Virus record (IMG/VR): IMGVR_UViG_3300042673_000631
Location: 1 to 52,123 of that record
DNA: 52,123 bases
Strand: one strand, 5' to 3'
Origin: a virus
The notes beneath the pieces are model-generated. The model was not told the DNA's origin, did not search any database, and saw nothing but the letters and a program-made list of their open reading frames with translations. The first letter of the stretch is position 1. Every line of letters starts with the position of its first letter. A program made the position numbers and the translations under genes. Below are positions 6,409 to 15,167 of this stretch, in pieces.

Positions 6409-9221
6409 TTAGGTTCGGGTATGTCCAGAATGGTGTTCAGCGGTTTGCTGAGTGGACTGAAGAGTCTGGGCTTGTATGCGAAGACGATTTGCTTGATGCC
6501 GTCAATCTTTTGATTGGGGCTAAGGCTCCTGTTAAGTGTTCTTGGGTCGGGTATTTGATGGAAGCGTCTGTTGATACTCCTGTGCAGGCGTGGGGGACTA
6601 TCAATAAGGCATTGAAGTGGTGTAATGGTGTTGAGTTGGTTCGTTGTACGCCACCGTTGATTGAGTATGACGAGTTTTCGGAACCTGAAGAGGATCTGCT
6701 TGAGAAAGCAACTTTTAGTTCACGATCTGAAGCAGGCAGATATGCCGCCCAACAGCGTTGGAAGAACCATGCGAAACAAGAAACGCTGTTAACTCCAACC
6801 GATGATGTTTCTTTGGCACAAAAAACTGGTCAACCAATTACATGGTTGCTTCCTGCTACACGGGATATGCGGTTAAAAGGTTTGTTAAGTAGTTTGGCTC
6901 CTCATTTTATTGCTACTGGTGTGTCAGTCCAAGATTTTGACTCTGTGTTGGGTGATCCAGCAATTAAACCGTTGATTAAATATTTGGAAGATAAAGGTAT
7001 TGTTGATATACCAGATTTTTATAGTTCTGAGGGTGCGACTAATGCTGAGTTGGTTGCTCACGGGTTAATTGTTTCGGCGATGCAAGACCTTGCTTTGAAG
7101 ATGAGGTCTAGCAGTTTGGATGTTGACCGAAGCAAATCGTTCAATCAGGCAATTCAGATCGCTACTGATGGTTTTCCAACAGTCAACATGGGTATTACCG
7201 CTTTTGAGATGATGATGGATGAGGGCGGTCGTTACAAGACACAGTTTGAGGCTGGTGATTCTGGTGGATATTTTAGTCCAGATTTGCGGGCGGCTTTTGA
7301 ATCTAGCGTGTTGGGTTTACATCCTGACATGGATGCGACTAAGCGTCCCGTGTATGGCACTATGCAGACCTCAACAAGTTTAAAAACAAGTGAAGATGCT
7401 CAAATGTACGGTGGCATTGTTTTGCAGTTAAAGAATAATGTTCGGGATCGGACAACTGTTGCTTACAACGATTCGTTGGGTATGGCGACAAGAACTGCTC
7501 CAGCAAACAGTGTTAAAGATGATTCTGGTGGCATGTTTCGTACTGGCATGATTACGGAACCGTTTTTTTATGTTGAGGCTCAGATTCATGGTGGTGTCAA
7601 CATGGATGATGTTGATGCTGTTTGGATTCACAATTTTACGGGTGTAGATGCTGAGGCTCCTCGTCGTGTAAGGGAAGCGTTGGATGCGAATGGGTACACG
7701 GATGTTCCTGTGTTGCGTGTGGGCGTGGACGAACCTGTGGAGAAAGCGAAGTTCAGTTCACGAAGTGAGGCAGGTAGGTATGCGGCTCACATTAGGTGGA
7801 TGAATGAGCGTGGTATGACTCCGATGACCGCCGACCAGTGGAATGCACAGAACTCTGGTGGTTCGGAGCGCATGCGAAAGATTAAAAGCATGCAAGCGGA
7901 TGTTTCTAAGCGACTTAAAAACTTGAATGATGTTTTGGTTAAGTCTGGTTTGGCATCTGAGGGAATGTGGAACCAAGGAAGATTAGATAGTAATGGTGAT
8001 TTAAAGTATGTTGTTGTTGATCCTAAAGATTGGGATAAGACCAGCGTTCCTGAGGTAAGTAAAAGTCCGATGGCGGCATGGCTTGTTGAAGTAGACATAA
8101 AAAACCCAGAGAGTCCTTTTGCAACATATCAAGTTCCTAATGCTGAGGTCATGGCTTTGATGGAGGATGTTAAAACTTTAGGTTCGTTAATTGAAGAAGA
8201 AGTTCAAGAGCGGATCAACGCACAAAATATTCGTTTGGCAACTGGAGCAGAAGCATCCCGTGACTTTACTTTAAAAATTGTTAACGCCCAGAGAGTGATA
8301 ACGCATTACGAAACAATCACTTCCAGATTTTTGAATGATTTCATCACTTTTAAAGCAGATCCGAATGACCCAACACCAAAATTTCAACAATATGTTAAGT
8401 CAGGTCAACCTAAAATGATTGGGAGCCTTGTTGATTATGCCCCAAGTTTGGGAGAATTTATTGAAAGTAATAACAGTGCTGACGAAAAAGTTTTGCTTTC
8501 TGCTTTAATAGAAAAAACGCGATCTTCTGTTCTTGAATTAAACCAATTAGGATTTGAGCAGAACACTTCGGCAAAATATCGGCGTGAAGTTTTGGCTGAA
8601 ATTCGTTCTTTCGGTGCTGACGAAGGTACTCCTTATGAAATTGTTACTGGTTTCAATTTCCCGAATGGGGCACCTGTAGAAGTCCGTATTGCTGATGCGA
8701 TGCAAAATTTACCAACGGCATGGATTGACAATTTAAAAACTTACACGCAAACAAAAACTACGCATAGAGTGTTAAGAGCAAAAACTGTTAACGAAATGCA
8801 ATCAGGGTACATTGAAGCGAATCATATAATTCAAACTTCGGCAAATGCTCAGACTGCTTTTGTTATCCACGAATTGGTTCATGCTGTTGAAGCGTCAAGC
8901 CCAGTCATGCGAGCAATGGTTCATTCTTTTGGTGTCAATAGAAGAGTCGGTAATTTTAGACCTTCAGAAGAAAAGTTTGGTAGCACTTTTGCTCAAAGGT
9001 TACAAACTGGGATTTGGGAAGAATCTGGGCGATCTGGTTTCGTTGAAGATAGTTATTTTGATAAGTATTCTGGGCGTGTGTACGGCGGGTTCGCGTATTC
9101 TGCTCACGAACAGTTGACTACGGGGACAGATTATTCGTTGTTTGTCAATACGATTCGTCCGCATGACCGTATTGACTCGGATCAGTTGACTTTTACATTA
9201 GGAATGTGGGCTTCAGCATGA
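6405..9221 (+). CDS. two-cargo tagged effector: ART/DUF3626-like plus HExxH domain
   Basis: A 938-residue protein that reads like two tagged proteins joined. Residues 1-97 form an N-terminal domain also seen in the 9218 protein. Tag 1 (~101-123) is followed by a domain with RPVYG (R314), a central strand region with DRTTVAYNDS, and YVEAQIHGG (E391, Q393). This resembles DUF3626/ADP-ribosyltransferase-type domains. Tag 2 (446-471, KFSSRSEAGRYAAHIRW then RGM) is followed by a helical region and HELVHAVEA (H822, E823, H826), a zinc-peptidase-type motif. No signal peptide or membrane segment is seen. The ART assignment is by motif only. Confidence 0.7.
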   Translation: MIRFGYVQNGVQRFAEWTEESGLVCEDDLLDAVNLLIGAKAPVKCSWVGYLMEASVDTPVQAWGTINKALKWCNGVELVRCTPPLIEYDEFSEPEEDLLEKATFSSRSEAGRYAAQQRWKNHAKQETLLTPTDDVSLAQKTGQPITWLLPATRDMRLKGLLSSLAPHFIATGVSVQDFDSVLGDPAIKPLIKYLEDKGIVDIPDFYSSEGATNAELVAHGLIVSAMQDLALKMRSSSLDVDRSKSFNQAIQIATDGFPTVNMGITAFEMMMDEGGRYKTQFEAGDSGGYFSPDLRAAFESSVLGLHPDMDATKRPVYGTMQTSTSLKTSEDAQMYGGIVLQLKNNVRDRTTVAYNDSLGMATRTAPANSVKDDSGGMFRTGMITEPFFYVEAQIHGGVNMDDVDAVWIHNFTGVDAEAPRRVREALDANGYTDVPVLRVGVDEPVEKAKFSSRSEAGRYAAHIRWMNERGMTPMTADQWNAQNSGGSERMRKIKSMQADVSKRLKNLNDVLVKSGLASEGMWNQGRLDSNGDLKYVVVDPKDWDKTSVPEVSKSPMAAWLVEVDIKNPESPFATYQVPNAEVMALMEDVKTLGSLIEEEVQERINAQNIRLATGAEASRDFTLKIVNAQRVITHYETITSRFLNDFITFKADPNDPTPKFQQYVKSGQPKMIGSLVDYAPSLGEFIESNNSADEKVLLSALIEKTRSSVLELNQLGFEQNTSAKYRREVLAEIRSFGADEGTPYEIVTGFNFPNGAPVEVRIADAMQNLPTAWIDNLKTYTQTKTTHRVLRAKTVNEMQSGYIEANHIIQTSANAQTAFVIHELVHAVEASSPVMRAMVHSFGVNRRVGNFRPSEEKFGSTFAQRLQTGIWEESGRSGFVEDSYFDKYSGRVYGGFAYSAHEQLTTGTDYSLFVNTIRPHDRIDSDQLTFTLGMWASA

Positions 9222-10192
9222 AATTAGATTGGTTGACCGTTGACGGTGACAGTATTTCGTGGGATAACGGGGTGGTTGATGCCCCGCAAGAGTTTTTGGA
9301 CAATGTGGACTTTCTGGTTGATGCGAAGGTTCGTGTTCGGTCGCCTCGGTTTTATTTTGCTGAGGAGGTTGCTGGTATGGACACGATGTTGGGGGCTTTG
9401 TTGACGATTGAGTTTTTGTTGGATGTTTTGGGTGTTGGTTTGGTTGAGGCTCCGATGCCGTTTGGGGTGTCGGATGTTTTTGTGACTGATAATCACGATG
9501 TGTTTGATGGTTCGGGTGAGTTTGAGAAGGCTATGTCTCGGAGTGAAGCGGGCAGGTATGCGGCGGAACAGCGTTGGAAGAACCATGCGAAGAAGGTTGA
9601 TCCTGTTCGGGTGCTTGATCCGCAGTATCAGAAAGTTGCTGATCGGATTAACGCTGGTACAAAATCAGTAACTGATGCTGGTTTCCAAATTGAAATAATC
9701 AATTCTCCTGAAGATCGGCAACGCATATTGGAGATGCATACAAAATTTAAAGATTTTGTTGTTGAACAAAGGAATTTGTGGCGAGATACAAAAGGAAAAG
9801 AAGGTAAATATTTTTCTGATAGAACAATTTCTGGTCTTCAGTTAATGACAACTTCTATAAAAAGGGGAGCAACACGAGGGACAACAATTGTTGTTCACGA
9901 TGGATCATTAGTTGCTGGTGCCGCTCTTGCTCATATTCAGACAAACAGTATGGCTGATGGTAAACCTATGTCAATTTGGCTTATGGGGTCGGCTCATATA
10001 GTTGAAGGTGCTGGTTCTGCTATGTATGGCGCGCTTTTGAAATGGGGTCAATCTCAAGGTGTTACATCTATTGAATTAGATCCGTTACCTGATGCTAAAA
10101 CTTTTTGGCAGACAAAAATGAGAATGATTTGGACTGGTGAAGAAATGGTTTATTCTGATAGCAAAATTGGAATGATTGGGGCGTTGAAATGA
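9218..10192 (+). CDS. tagged effector-like protein with GNAT-like domain
   Basis: About 324 residues from ATG 9218 in an ATGA overlap (an in-frame ATG at 9206 lies inside the previous gene). Residues 1-100 are related in pattern to the N-terminal domain of the 6405 protein. Residues 103-123 carry the second tag subtype (AMSRSEAGRYAAEQRWKNH). The C-terminal half looks like a GNAT acetyltransferase: TIVVHDGSLVAGAALAHI strands, then GAGSAMYGALLKWGQ as a candidate acetyl-CoA loop and helix, then SIELDPLPDAKTFW. Substrate unknown. Confidence 0.7.
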   Translation: MKLDWLTVDGDSISWDNGVVDAPQEFLDNVDFLVDAKVRVRSPRFYFAEEVAGMDTMLGALLTIEFLLDVLGVGLVEAPMPFGVSDVFVTDNHDVFDGSGEFEKAMSRSEAGRYAAEQRWKNHAKKVDPVRVLDPQYQKVADRINAGTKSVTDAGFQIEIINSPEDRQRILEMHTKFKDFVVEQRNLWRDTKGKEGKYFSDRTISGLQLMTTSIKRGATRGTTIVVHDGSLVAGAALAHIQTNSMADGKPMSIWLMGSAHIVEGAGSAMYGALLKWGQSQGVTSIELDPLPDAKTFWQTKMRMIWTGEEMVYSDSKIGMIGALK

Positions 10193-11268
10193 TCGGGTCG
10201 TTGGATGATATGGATGATGCGATGCCTGATCTATTGGATTGGCTTCGTTCTAATGTTGAGTTTGAGAAAGCAAAGTTCAGTTCTCGTAGTGAGGCTGGGA
10301 AGTATGCGGCTCATATTAGGTGGATGAACCAGAGGGGTATGACTCCGTTGTCTGCTGAGGCTTGGACGGCTAGTCAGAGTGCTGATGCGACACCTGTTGT
10401 TACGGCTCCGACTGTACCGTCACGGTTTACTGCTACTGGTATGTGGTGGGATGCACAACCGCCCGCTCTTGCTTCTATGAAAGATGCGATCACATGGTTG
10501 CAGGATAAATGGGGTGGCACAACAAAAGATCAACGGCGTAGATTCAGAGTAAAACTGAATGCTATGGGAAGTAACCCCAAAACGGATCATTTGGCTCAAG
10601 CGTATGCCATTGCAATGGATAACTTGTTTAAATTTGCACCTATCGTGGCGGAAACTATTGAAGAAGTAGTTTGGGATGAAAATCAAATACGGAATTCGTG
10701 GGGTCAGGCTAGTCGTGATGGTCACAGTCTAAATTTCATTGCAAGCACTTTTGTACAAACTTTGATACAGCCAGATGGAACAGTTATCCCTTCGGAGCAA
10801 TATGCGTTGTTTGCAAAAGAACAAGCATTTTCAACGGGGTTCAAATCTTCAAGGTCGCTGAGTAGCACTTTTTATCACGAGTTTGGGCACCACATTGGGT
10901 TTGCCGCTGGTAATAAAGCGTTGTACGGCGATGTTAAAGAAGTTAGACCATCCTTGTATGCGGATTCAGATGATCGTAAAAAGTACAATCGTGAACTTGC
11001 CAAATTGATTAGCCCGATTCTTAAAGAGCATTACGGAGATGAAAGTCGTGCAAGAATTGAACTTGATGATAAAGCGCAATATAAAATACGGGGAAAAATA
11101 GAAGAAGACATATCCAAATATGCTTTGACTAACTACGACGAATTGGTTGCGGAATCAGCGGCACAGTATTTTGCCGCCAAATTTGAACCTGACCAACCGC
11201 CAGCGTCACCGTTAGCAATCAAAATTGTTGAGACATTATTGAATTACATAGAAGGAGAGAACAAATGA
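10189..11268 (+). CDS. tagged effector-like zinc metallopeptidase
   Basis: A 359-residue protein with a very short N-terminal lead, the tag at residues 26-51 (KFSSRSEAGKYAAHIRW then RGM) and a C-terminal peptidase domain. HEFGHHIGF begins at H230. ELVAESAAQYF at 318-328 supplies a typical downstream glutamate (E318 or E322), the gluzincin-like arrangement seen in many phage-encoded peptidases. It starts in an ATGA overlap and is followed by two small genes. The peptidase fold is well supported; its target and virion location are inferred. Confidence 0.75.
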   Translation: MIGSLDDMDDAMPDLLDWLRSNVEFEKAKFSSRSEAGKYAAHIRWMNQRGMTPLSAEAWTASQSADATPVVTAPTVPSRFTATGMWWDAQPPALASMKDAITWLQDKWGGTTKDQRRRFRVKLNAMGSNPKTDHLAQAYAIAMDNLFKFAPIVAETIEEVVWDENQIRNSWGQASRDGHSLNFIASTFVQTLIQPDGTVIPSEQYALFAKEQAFSTGFKSSRSLSSTFYHEFGHHIGFAAGNKALYGDVKEVRPSLYADSDDRKKYNRELAKLISPILKEHYGDESRARIELDDKAQYKIRGKIEEDISKYALTNYDELVAESAAQYFAAKFEPDQPPASPLAIKIVETLLNYIEGENK

Positions 11269-11501
11269 CTGAGGGTTTAACGATCTGTTGGGCTTGTAAG
11301 CACTTGCGAGCAGATTCAGCCGTTGTTGACGGTTGGATGGTTTCCACATGCGACGCTTTCCCTGACGGTATTCCGATCAAGATCTTTATTGATGGGTTTG
11401 ACCATCGGAAAGAATTTGGTGGCGATAACGGGGTACGCTTTGAACCGATAACGGTTGATATGGGCGTTGAGGCTCTAAAAATAGTTGAGGAGTTGTCGTG
11501 A
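11265..11501 (+). CDS. small hypothetical protein
   Basis: A 78-residue protein starting in an ATGA overlap behind GAAGGAGAG. Two early cysteines (CWACKHLR) and a third (STCDAFPDGIP) suggest a small metal site; the rest is acidic. Its position just after the tagged peptidase gene allows a role as an immunity or accessory factor, but similar small proteins occur widely in phages, so this is only a possibility. Confidence 0.6.
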   Translation: MTEGLTICWACKHLRADSAVVDGWMVSTCDAFPDGIPIKIFIDGFDHRKEFGGDNGVRFEPITVDMGVEALKIVEELS

Positions 11502-11680
11502 TTTTGATTGCAATGGTTGATAATGCGAAGGTGTTTGACATTGAAGACGATGATCCGATGTTCGGCAAGCGTGTTGTTCTGGAGCGTGGCGGTGTTCAGA
11601 GTGCCCCGATCTTGTTGGAGAATGTGGTTACGAAAATGTCTATGAGCAAGTGGGAATGGATCAACCCCCCTACTAAATAA
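11498..11680 (+). CDS. small hypothetical protein
   Basis: A 60-residue protein starting at GTG in a GTGA overlap with the preceding gene. It is acidic in the middle (FDIEDDDPMFG) and has no recognisable motif. It closes the run of overlapping genes that began at 2395; 30 bases separate it from the next gene. Confidence 0.55.
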   Translation: MILIAMVDNAKVFDIEDDDPMFGKRVVLERGGVQSAPILLENVVTKMSMSKWEWINPPTK

Positions 11681-11710
11681 TGCTTATCGGGTTTACTGTA
11701 AGGTGACCGC

Positions 11711-13720
11711 ATGCATACACACGAAATAGACCAGTGGATTAACGGCGATCTGGCGTGGGAAGATTTGTCTGTTGAAGCGCAACGAAGTGTTGATGCTGAT
11801 GCGATGAAGGCTGAACCTGTCGCCGAAATGGAACTGGTTCACAAGTCGGTTGCTGAGAAGCGATTCACTTTGGGTCCGTGGTATATCCCTAATCGGTTGG
11901 ATGCTCATAATGAGTGGACGGACGCTGACGAGTTGCAGGCTGGTTTGTGGGATTATGTTCGTAAGGGTGATCGTGGTATCCGTTTACAGCACAATCGTGA
12001 CATTGTGGCTGGTGAATGGGTTGAGGCTATGCAACTGCCTGTACCGATGCGAATGCAGAAAGCGGCTGACGGCGGGGATGTTGAATATCCTGAGGGGACA
12101 GTGTTTTTGGGTGTTGTTTGGAAGCAGTGGGCGTGGGATCTGGTGAAGAACGGCAAAATTAAAGGTTTTTCTATTGGTGGTTCGTCGGCTCGTCTGCCAA
12201 TTGAGCCTGTTTCTAAGGCTGTCGGGTTCAAACCGATGTTTATTCCTGCGTTGATTCGGGTTTCAGGTAAGTCTTTTGCTGTCCGTCCAGATGGTGGAGG
12301 GGTTCGGGTTTCGTCGGGTTCTGATGCTGTTGTGTTTGATCCGTATCGGGCTGATGTGGTTGCTAAGTCTGTTTCTGGAGCGCAGTTTGCTGATGCGAAG
12401 ACGATGGTGGCGATTTCTAAAGCGATCTTGACTGGCAATGTTGATGCTGGAATGTGGGCTGATACTGGGGTTTCGTGGGTTTTTGTTAAGGCTAAGTTCA
12501 GTTCTCGTTCTGAGGCGGCTCGTTACGCCGCTCATATTCGTTGGGCTACTGAACGAGGTGAAACCCCGATGGGTGCGGGCGAGTTTTCGGAACAAATTAA
12601 GTCGTCTGCGGATTATGCGATGATGAATTTGAAGAAAAATCGTGATGCTTTGGCTTCCAAGATGGAGTTTCCGCATAACGATCTTCCTGTTGGTCCGTTG
12701 GGTTTGCCAACTTCTCCTGCTGGTAAGTCTTTGTTTAACACTTCTCCGTCGCTTGGCGGGCATGTTGATTTTGACGCTATGGGCAAGTACATGATGGATC
12801 GTTTAGATCAACCGAACATGGGTTTTGGTAAGGCGGGGTTGCCTACAGAAGCACCGTATGATGTTCTTCGTCGTTTTATGACTCCTGAACGGCGGGCTTT
12901 GCACGATGCGATCGTTGACGCTCATTTGGCTGGCAAAACGGCTAGAGATGATACCCCCGAATACACTTGGCTTGGTGGTGGTGGTGCTTCTGGTAAAACC
13001 AGCATTTTGGAATCTGGTGCCGCTAGTGTTCCGACCCGTGTTTTGAAGAATGGTTCGGCTGTACCAAGTGGTGATATGCACTCTGTTGAGATCAATGCTG
13101 ACGAAATCAAAGATTTGTTACCAGAGTTTTTGGCGTTGACAAAGGGTGGGGAAAAAAGGGTTTATGTCACTGCTGACGGTAGAGAAAAGCCTTATGAATT
13201 GGGTCGTTCAACTGAGCGGGCACGATTTGTTGCGGCTGGTTTTACTCACGAAGAGTCGTCTATCCTTGCGAAGCGTATTAACTCCGAGGCTATGTACAGA
13301 GGTTTGGACATTGTGATGGATGGTACTGCTGACGGCAAACCGGGGGCACAAGCGAAGAAGGTTGCTGTGGCTCAAGCAAACGGCTATAAAACTCGTTTGA
13401 TTATGGTGACTATCCCTACCGAAGTGGCTATTGTTCGTTCTAATGAGCGAGGTATTACTTCGGGGCGTAAGGTTCCTGAGTTCGCTTTGCGTGACGCTCA
13501 TGTTGGGGCTTCGGCAAGATTTTTGGAAACGGCACCGCTGTATGACTCTTTTGAGGCTTATGATAACTCAGGGCGACCGCCACAAAAATTTGTAAGTAAG
13601 AGTACCAAGGGTGGTCGGGTTACTATTCAAAATAAAGCCCTGTATGATGCTTTCTTAGCGAAGGCTGGCGAAAGTTTGGGCGAGTCAACAGCAAGGGATG
13701 AACCGTGGACATTAGCGTAA
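11711..13720 (+). CDS. XkdF-like head protease fused to tag and zeta-type kinase
   Basis: A 669-residue fusion. Residues ~40-170 resemble the XkdF-like putative prohead protease (FTLGPWYIPNRLDAHNEW, LQHNRDIVAGEWVEAM, KGFSIGGSS). The tag is at 260-283 (KAKFSSRSEAARYAAHIRW). The C-terminal part carries a Walker A motif LGGGGASGKTS (K429) and resembles zeta toxins, which phosphorylate UDP-N-acetyl-amino sugars: DGTADGKPGAQAKKV, then a YKTRLIMVTIPTEVAIVRSNERG segment. The ribosome site AAGGTGA precedes ATG 11711. Fusing the maturation protease to a kinase through the tag is unusual. Catalytic residues of the protease cannot be assigned by eye. Confidence 0.7.
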   Translation: MHTHEIDQWINGDLAWEDLSVEAQRSVDADAMKAEPVAEMELVHKSVAEKRFTLGPWYIPNRLDAHNEWTDADELQAGLWDYVRKGDRGIRLQHNRDIVAGEWVEAMQLPVPMRMQKAADGGDVEYPEGTVFLGVVWKQWAWDLVKNGKIKGFSIGGSSARLPIEPVSKAVGFKPMFIPALIRVSGKSFAVRPDGGGVRVSSGSDAVVFDPYRADVVAKSVSGAQFADAKTMVAISKAILTGNVDAGMWADTGVSWVFVKAKFSSRSEAARYAAHIRWATERGETPMGAGEFSEQIKSSADYAMMNLKKNRDALASKMEFPHNDLPVGPLGLPTSPAGKSLFNTSPSLGGHVDFDAMGKYMMDRLDQPNMGFGKAGLPTEAPYDVLRRFMTPERRALHDAIVDAHLAGKTARDDTPEYTWLGGGGASGKTSILESGAASVPTRVLKNGSAVPSGDMHSVEINADEIKDLLPEFLALTKGGEKRVYVTADGREKPYELGRSTERARFVAAGFTHEESSILAKRINSEAMYRGLDIVMDGTADGKPGAQAKKVAVAQANGYKTRLIMVTIPTEVAIVRSNERGITSGRKVPEFALRDAHVGASARFLETAPLYDSFEAYDNSGRPPQKFVSKSTKGGRVTIQNKALYDAFLAKAGESLGESTARDEPWTLA

Positions 13721-13986
13721 ACCGTATTAGCCGTTTGATGCAGGCTATTGTTTTGGGCGAGGACGCTGAGGCGTTATGCGAATCGCCTGAGGAGTTGCAG
13801 ATTCTTCCGCAGTTGCGTGAGGAGTGCCAGTTTGAAGATGGAATGATTTTGGATTTCCAGAATGATTCTGTGGATGCGAATGCTTGGGATTGTGCTGGGT
13901 TTGATCGTGATGCTTGGGAAGCGGCGGGGATGCCTGACGATGCTTGGGCGTTTGTGAAGCCGTATGTATCAGAGGCTTGGGCTTGA
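13705..13986 (+). CDS. small acidic hypothetical protein
   Basis: Up to 93 residues from GTG 13705, overlapping the previous gene by 16 bases; ATG 13738 is an alternative. It is strongly acidic and contains repeated DAW/EAW-type turns (VDANAWDCAGFDRDAWEAAGMPDDAWAF). Not recognised. It follows the protease-kinase gene and could be a partner, for example an inhibitor, but nothing in the sequence proves this. Confidence 0.5.
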   Translation: MDISVNRISRLMQAIVLGEDAEALCESPEELQILPQLREECQFEDGMILDFQNDSVDANAWDCAGFDRDAWEAAGMPDDAWAFVKPYVSEAWA

Positions 13987-14011
13987 CACGGGTTTAGTGT
14001 TTTGGTACCCT
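13983..14011 (+). promoter_or_regulatory. repeated phage promoter, copy 3
   Basis: TTGACA 13983-13988, a 17-base spacer starting CGGGTTTAG, then TACCCT 14006-14011. It overlaps the end of the preceding gene and precedes the GGCT gene, giving that gene separate expression in the middle of the head genes. Confidence 0.75.
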
Positions 14012-14029
14012 TTGAATGAAGGAGGGTAA

Positions 14030-14413
14030 ATGAAACCAATTGCTGTATACGGAACCCTGATAAAAGGATTCCACAACTCACGGCTGTGGGATGGGCTTGC
14101 TACCTACGAGGAGTGCATCATCCACGATTTCCGTCTTGTCACTCACGGGTGGTACCCGTATGCGATACCAGACGAGGGATCAATAACAGTCGGTCAAATT
14201 ATTACGCCGACAAGTGAAGTTAACGCTTCAACGATCTTGTCTCGGCTTGATTATTTAGAAGGTGTTCCCGATCATTACAGTCGTGAATCTGCAACTGTTG
14301 AACTTGAGAATGGTGCGATTGTTACTGCATGGATTTATGTTCCTGTGAGTGATGAATCAAGTTTGGATCCTGTGCCAGAAAACGACTGGCGACTTTACGC
14401 AAGTCTTGTTTAG
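14030..14413 (+). CDS. gamma-glutamylcyclotransferase-like (GGCT/AIG2) protein
   Basis: A 127-residue protein with ATG behind GAAGGAGGG. The N-terminus AVYGTLIKGFHNSRLW has the family's YGTL substrate loop, and RLDYLEGVPDHYSRE supplies the expected glutamate; ITAWIYVP-type strands follow (TAWIYVP). GGCT enzymes cyclise gamma-glutamyl groups, releasing 5-oxoproline. In actinophages they are known beside amidoligase and class II amidotransferase genes. Here those genes are at 43461 and 44381 behind the same promoter type, so the three probably act together on a peptide or wall modification. Confidence 0.8.
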   Translation: MKPIAVYGTLIKGFHNSRLWDGLATYEECIIHDFRLVTHGWYPYAIPDEGSITVGQIITPTSEVNASTILSRLDYLEGVPDHYSRESATVELENGAIVTAWIYVPVSDESSLDPVPENDWRLYASLV

Positions 14414-14442
14414 TTGATGTAGTTCAGGGTTATCAGTACCGT
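14414..14442 (+). promoter_or_regulatory. candidate promoter for the capsid operon
   Basis: TTGATG 14414-14419, a 17-base spacer, then TACCGT 14437-14442, followed by eight bases and an ATG at 14451 with no ribosome site. This fits a leaderless or very short leader for the scaffold-capsid genes. It differs from the GGTTTAG promoter family. Confidence 0.45.
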
Positions 14443-14450
14443 TCTCTGCG

Positions 14451-15149
14451 ATGGCTTCGCGGAAAATGGTAAACATGAACATTGAAGAGACTTCTGGTGT
14501 TGACCATCCCGCGCACATGGACGAAGGATGGATCCTTATGAAGAACTCTGGTTTAAACACCGAAGATTTTGAAACGATTGAAAAAATGGTCGCTTTGGAA
14601 TCAGAACTTGCTGACGCTCAGGCTCGCCTTGCCTCTTTAGAAACTGAAGAGACAACCGAAGAGACAACCGAAGACATGGACTACATGGACGACGATGCGA
14701 TGATGAAGTCGGCTCCGCCTGCTGTTCGTGAAGCATTGTTGAAGGCTCGTAACGAGGCTTTTGTTGCTCAGGAAGAACTACGCAAAGAGCGTGAAGTCCG
14801 TCTTGACGCTCACGCAATTGCTAAGAGCATGGACGATTATGGCAATCTTGCTATTGACCACGAAGAATTTGGTCCTGCCCTTCGCCGTTTGGAAGAACTT
14901 GACGCAACAGTCGTTGAGATCATCGCTAAGGCTTTGCAGTCCGCTAACGCTCAGGCTGAATCAGCCAACATTTTTGCCGAAATCGGCTCTTCATACATGC
15001 CAAATACTGCTGGCAGTTTCCAGAAGATTGAATCGCTCGCTAAGTCCGCTGTGACCAAGGGCGAATATAAGACCGTTGAGCAAGCAATCGCTGGCTTGAT
15101 TGAAACCAACCCATCGTTGTACGCAGAGTACATCGCTGAAACCCGCTGA
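14451..15149 (+). CDS. putative head scaffold protein
   Basis: Up to 232 residues from ATG 14451 (ATG 14466 or 14475 are alternatives). The N-terminal segment EETSGVDHPAHMDEGWILMK is typical of proteins lying between protease and capsid genes. Residues ~45-80 are acidic and low-complexity (EETTEETTEDMDYMDDD), and the rest is almost entirely helical and charged with a coiled-coil pattern. That composition and the position just before decoration and capsid genes support a scaffold. A short repeat GAGACAACCGAA encodes the ETTE doublet. Confidence 0.65.
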   Translation: MASRKMVNMNIEETSGVDHPAHMDEGWILMKNSGLNTEDFETIEKMVALESELADAQARLASLETEETTEETTEDMDYMDDDAMMKSAPPAVREALLKARNEAFVAQEELRKEREVRLDAHAIAKSMDDYGNLAIDHEEFGPALRRLEELDATVVEIIAKALQSANAQAESANIFAEIGSSYMPNTAGSFQKIESLAKSAVTKGEYKTVEQAIAGLIETNPSLYAEYIAETR

Positions 15150-15167
15150 CCAGAAGAGGACACACTC

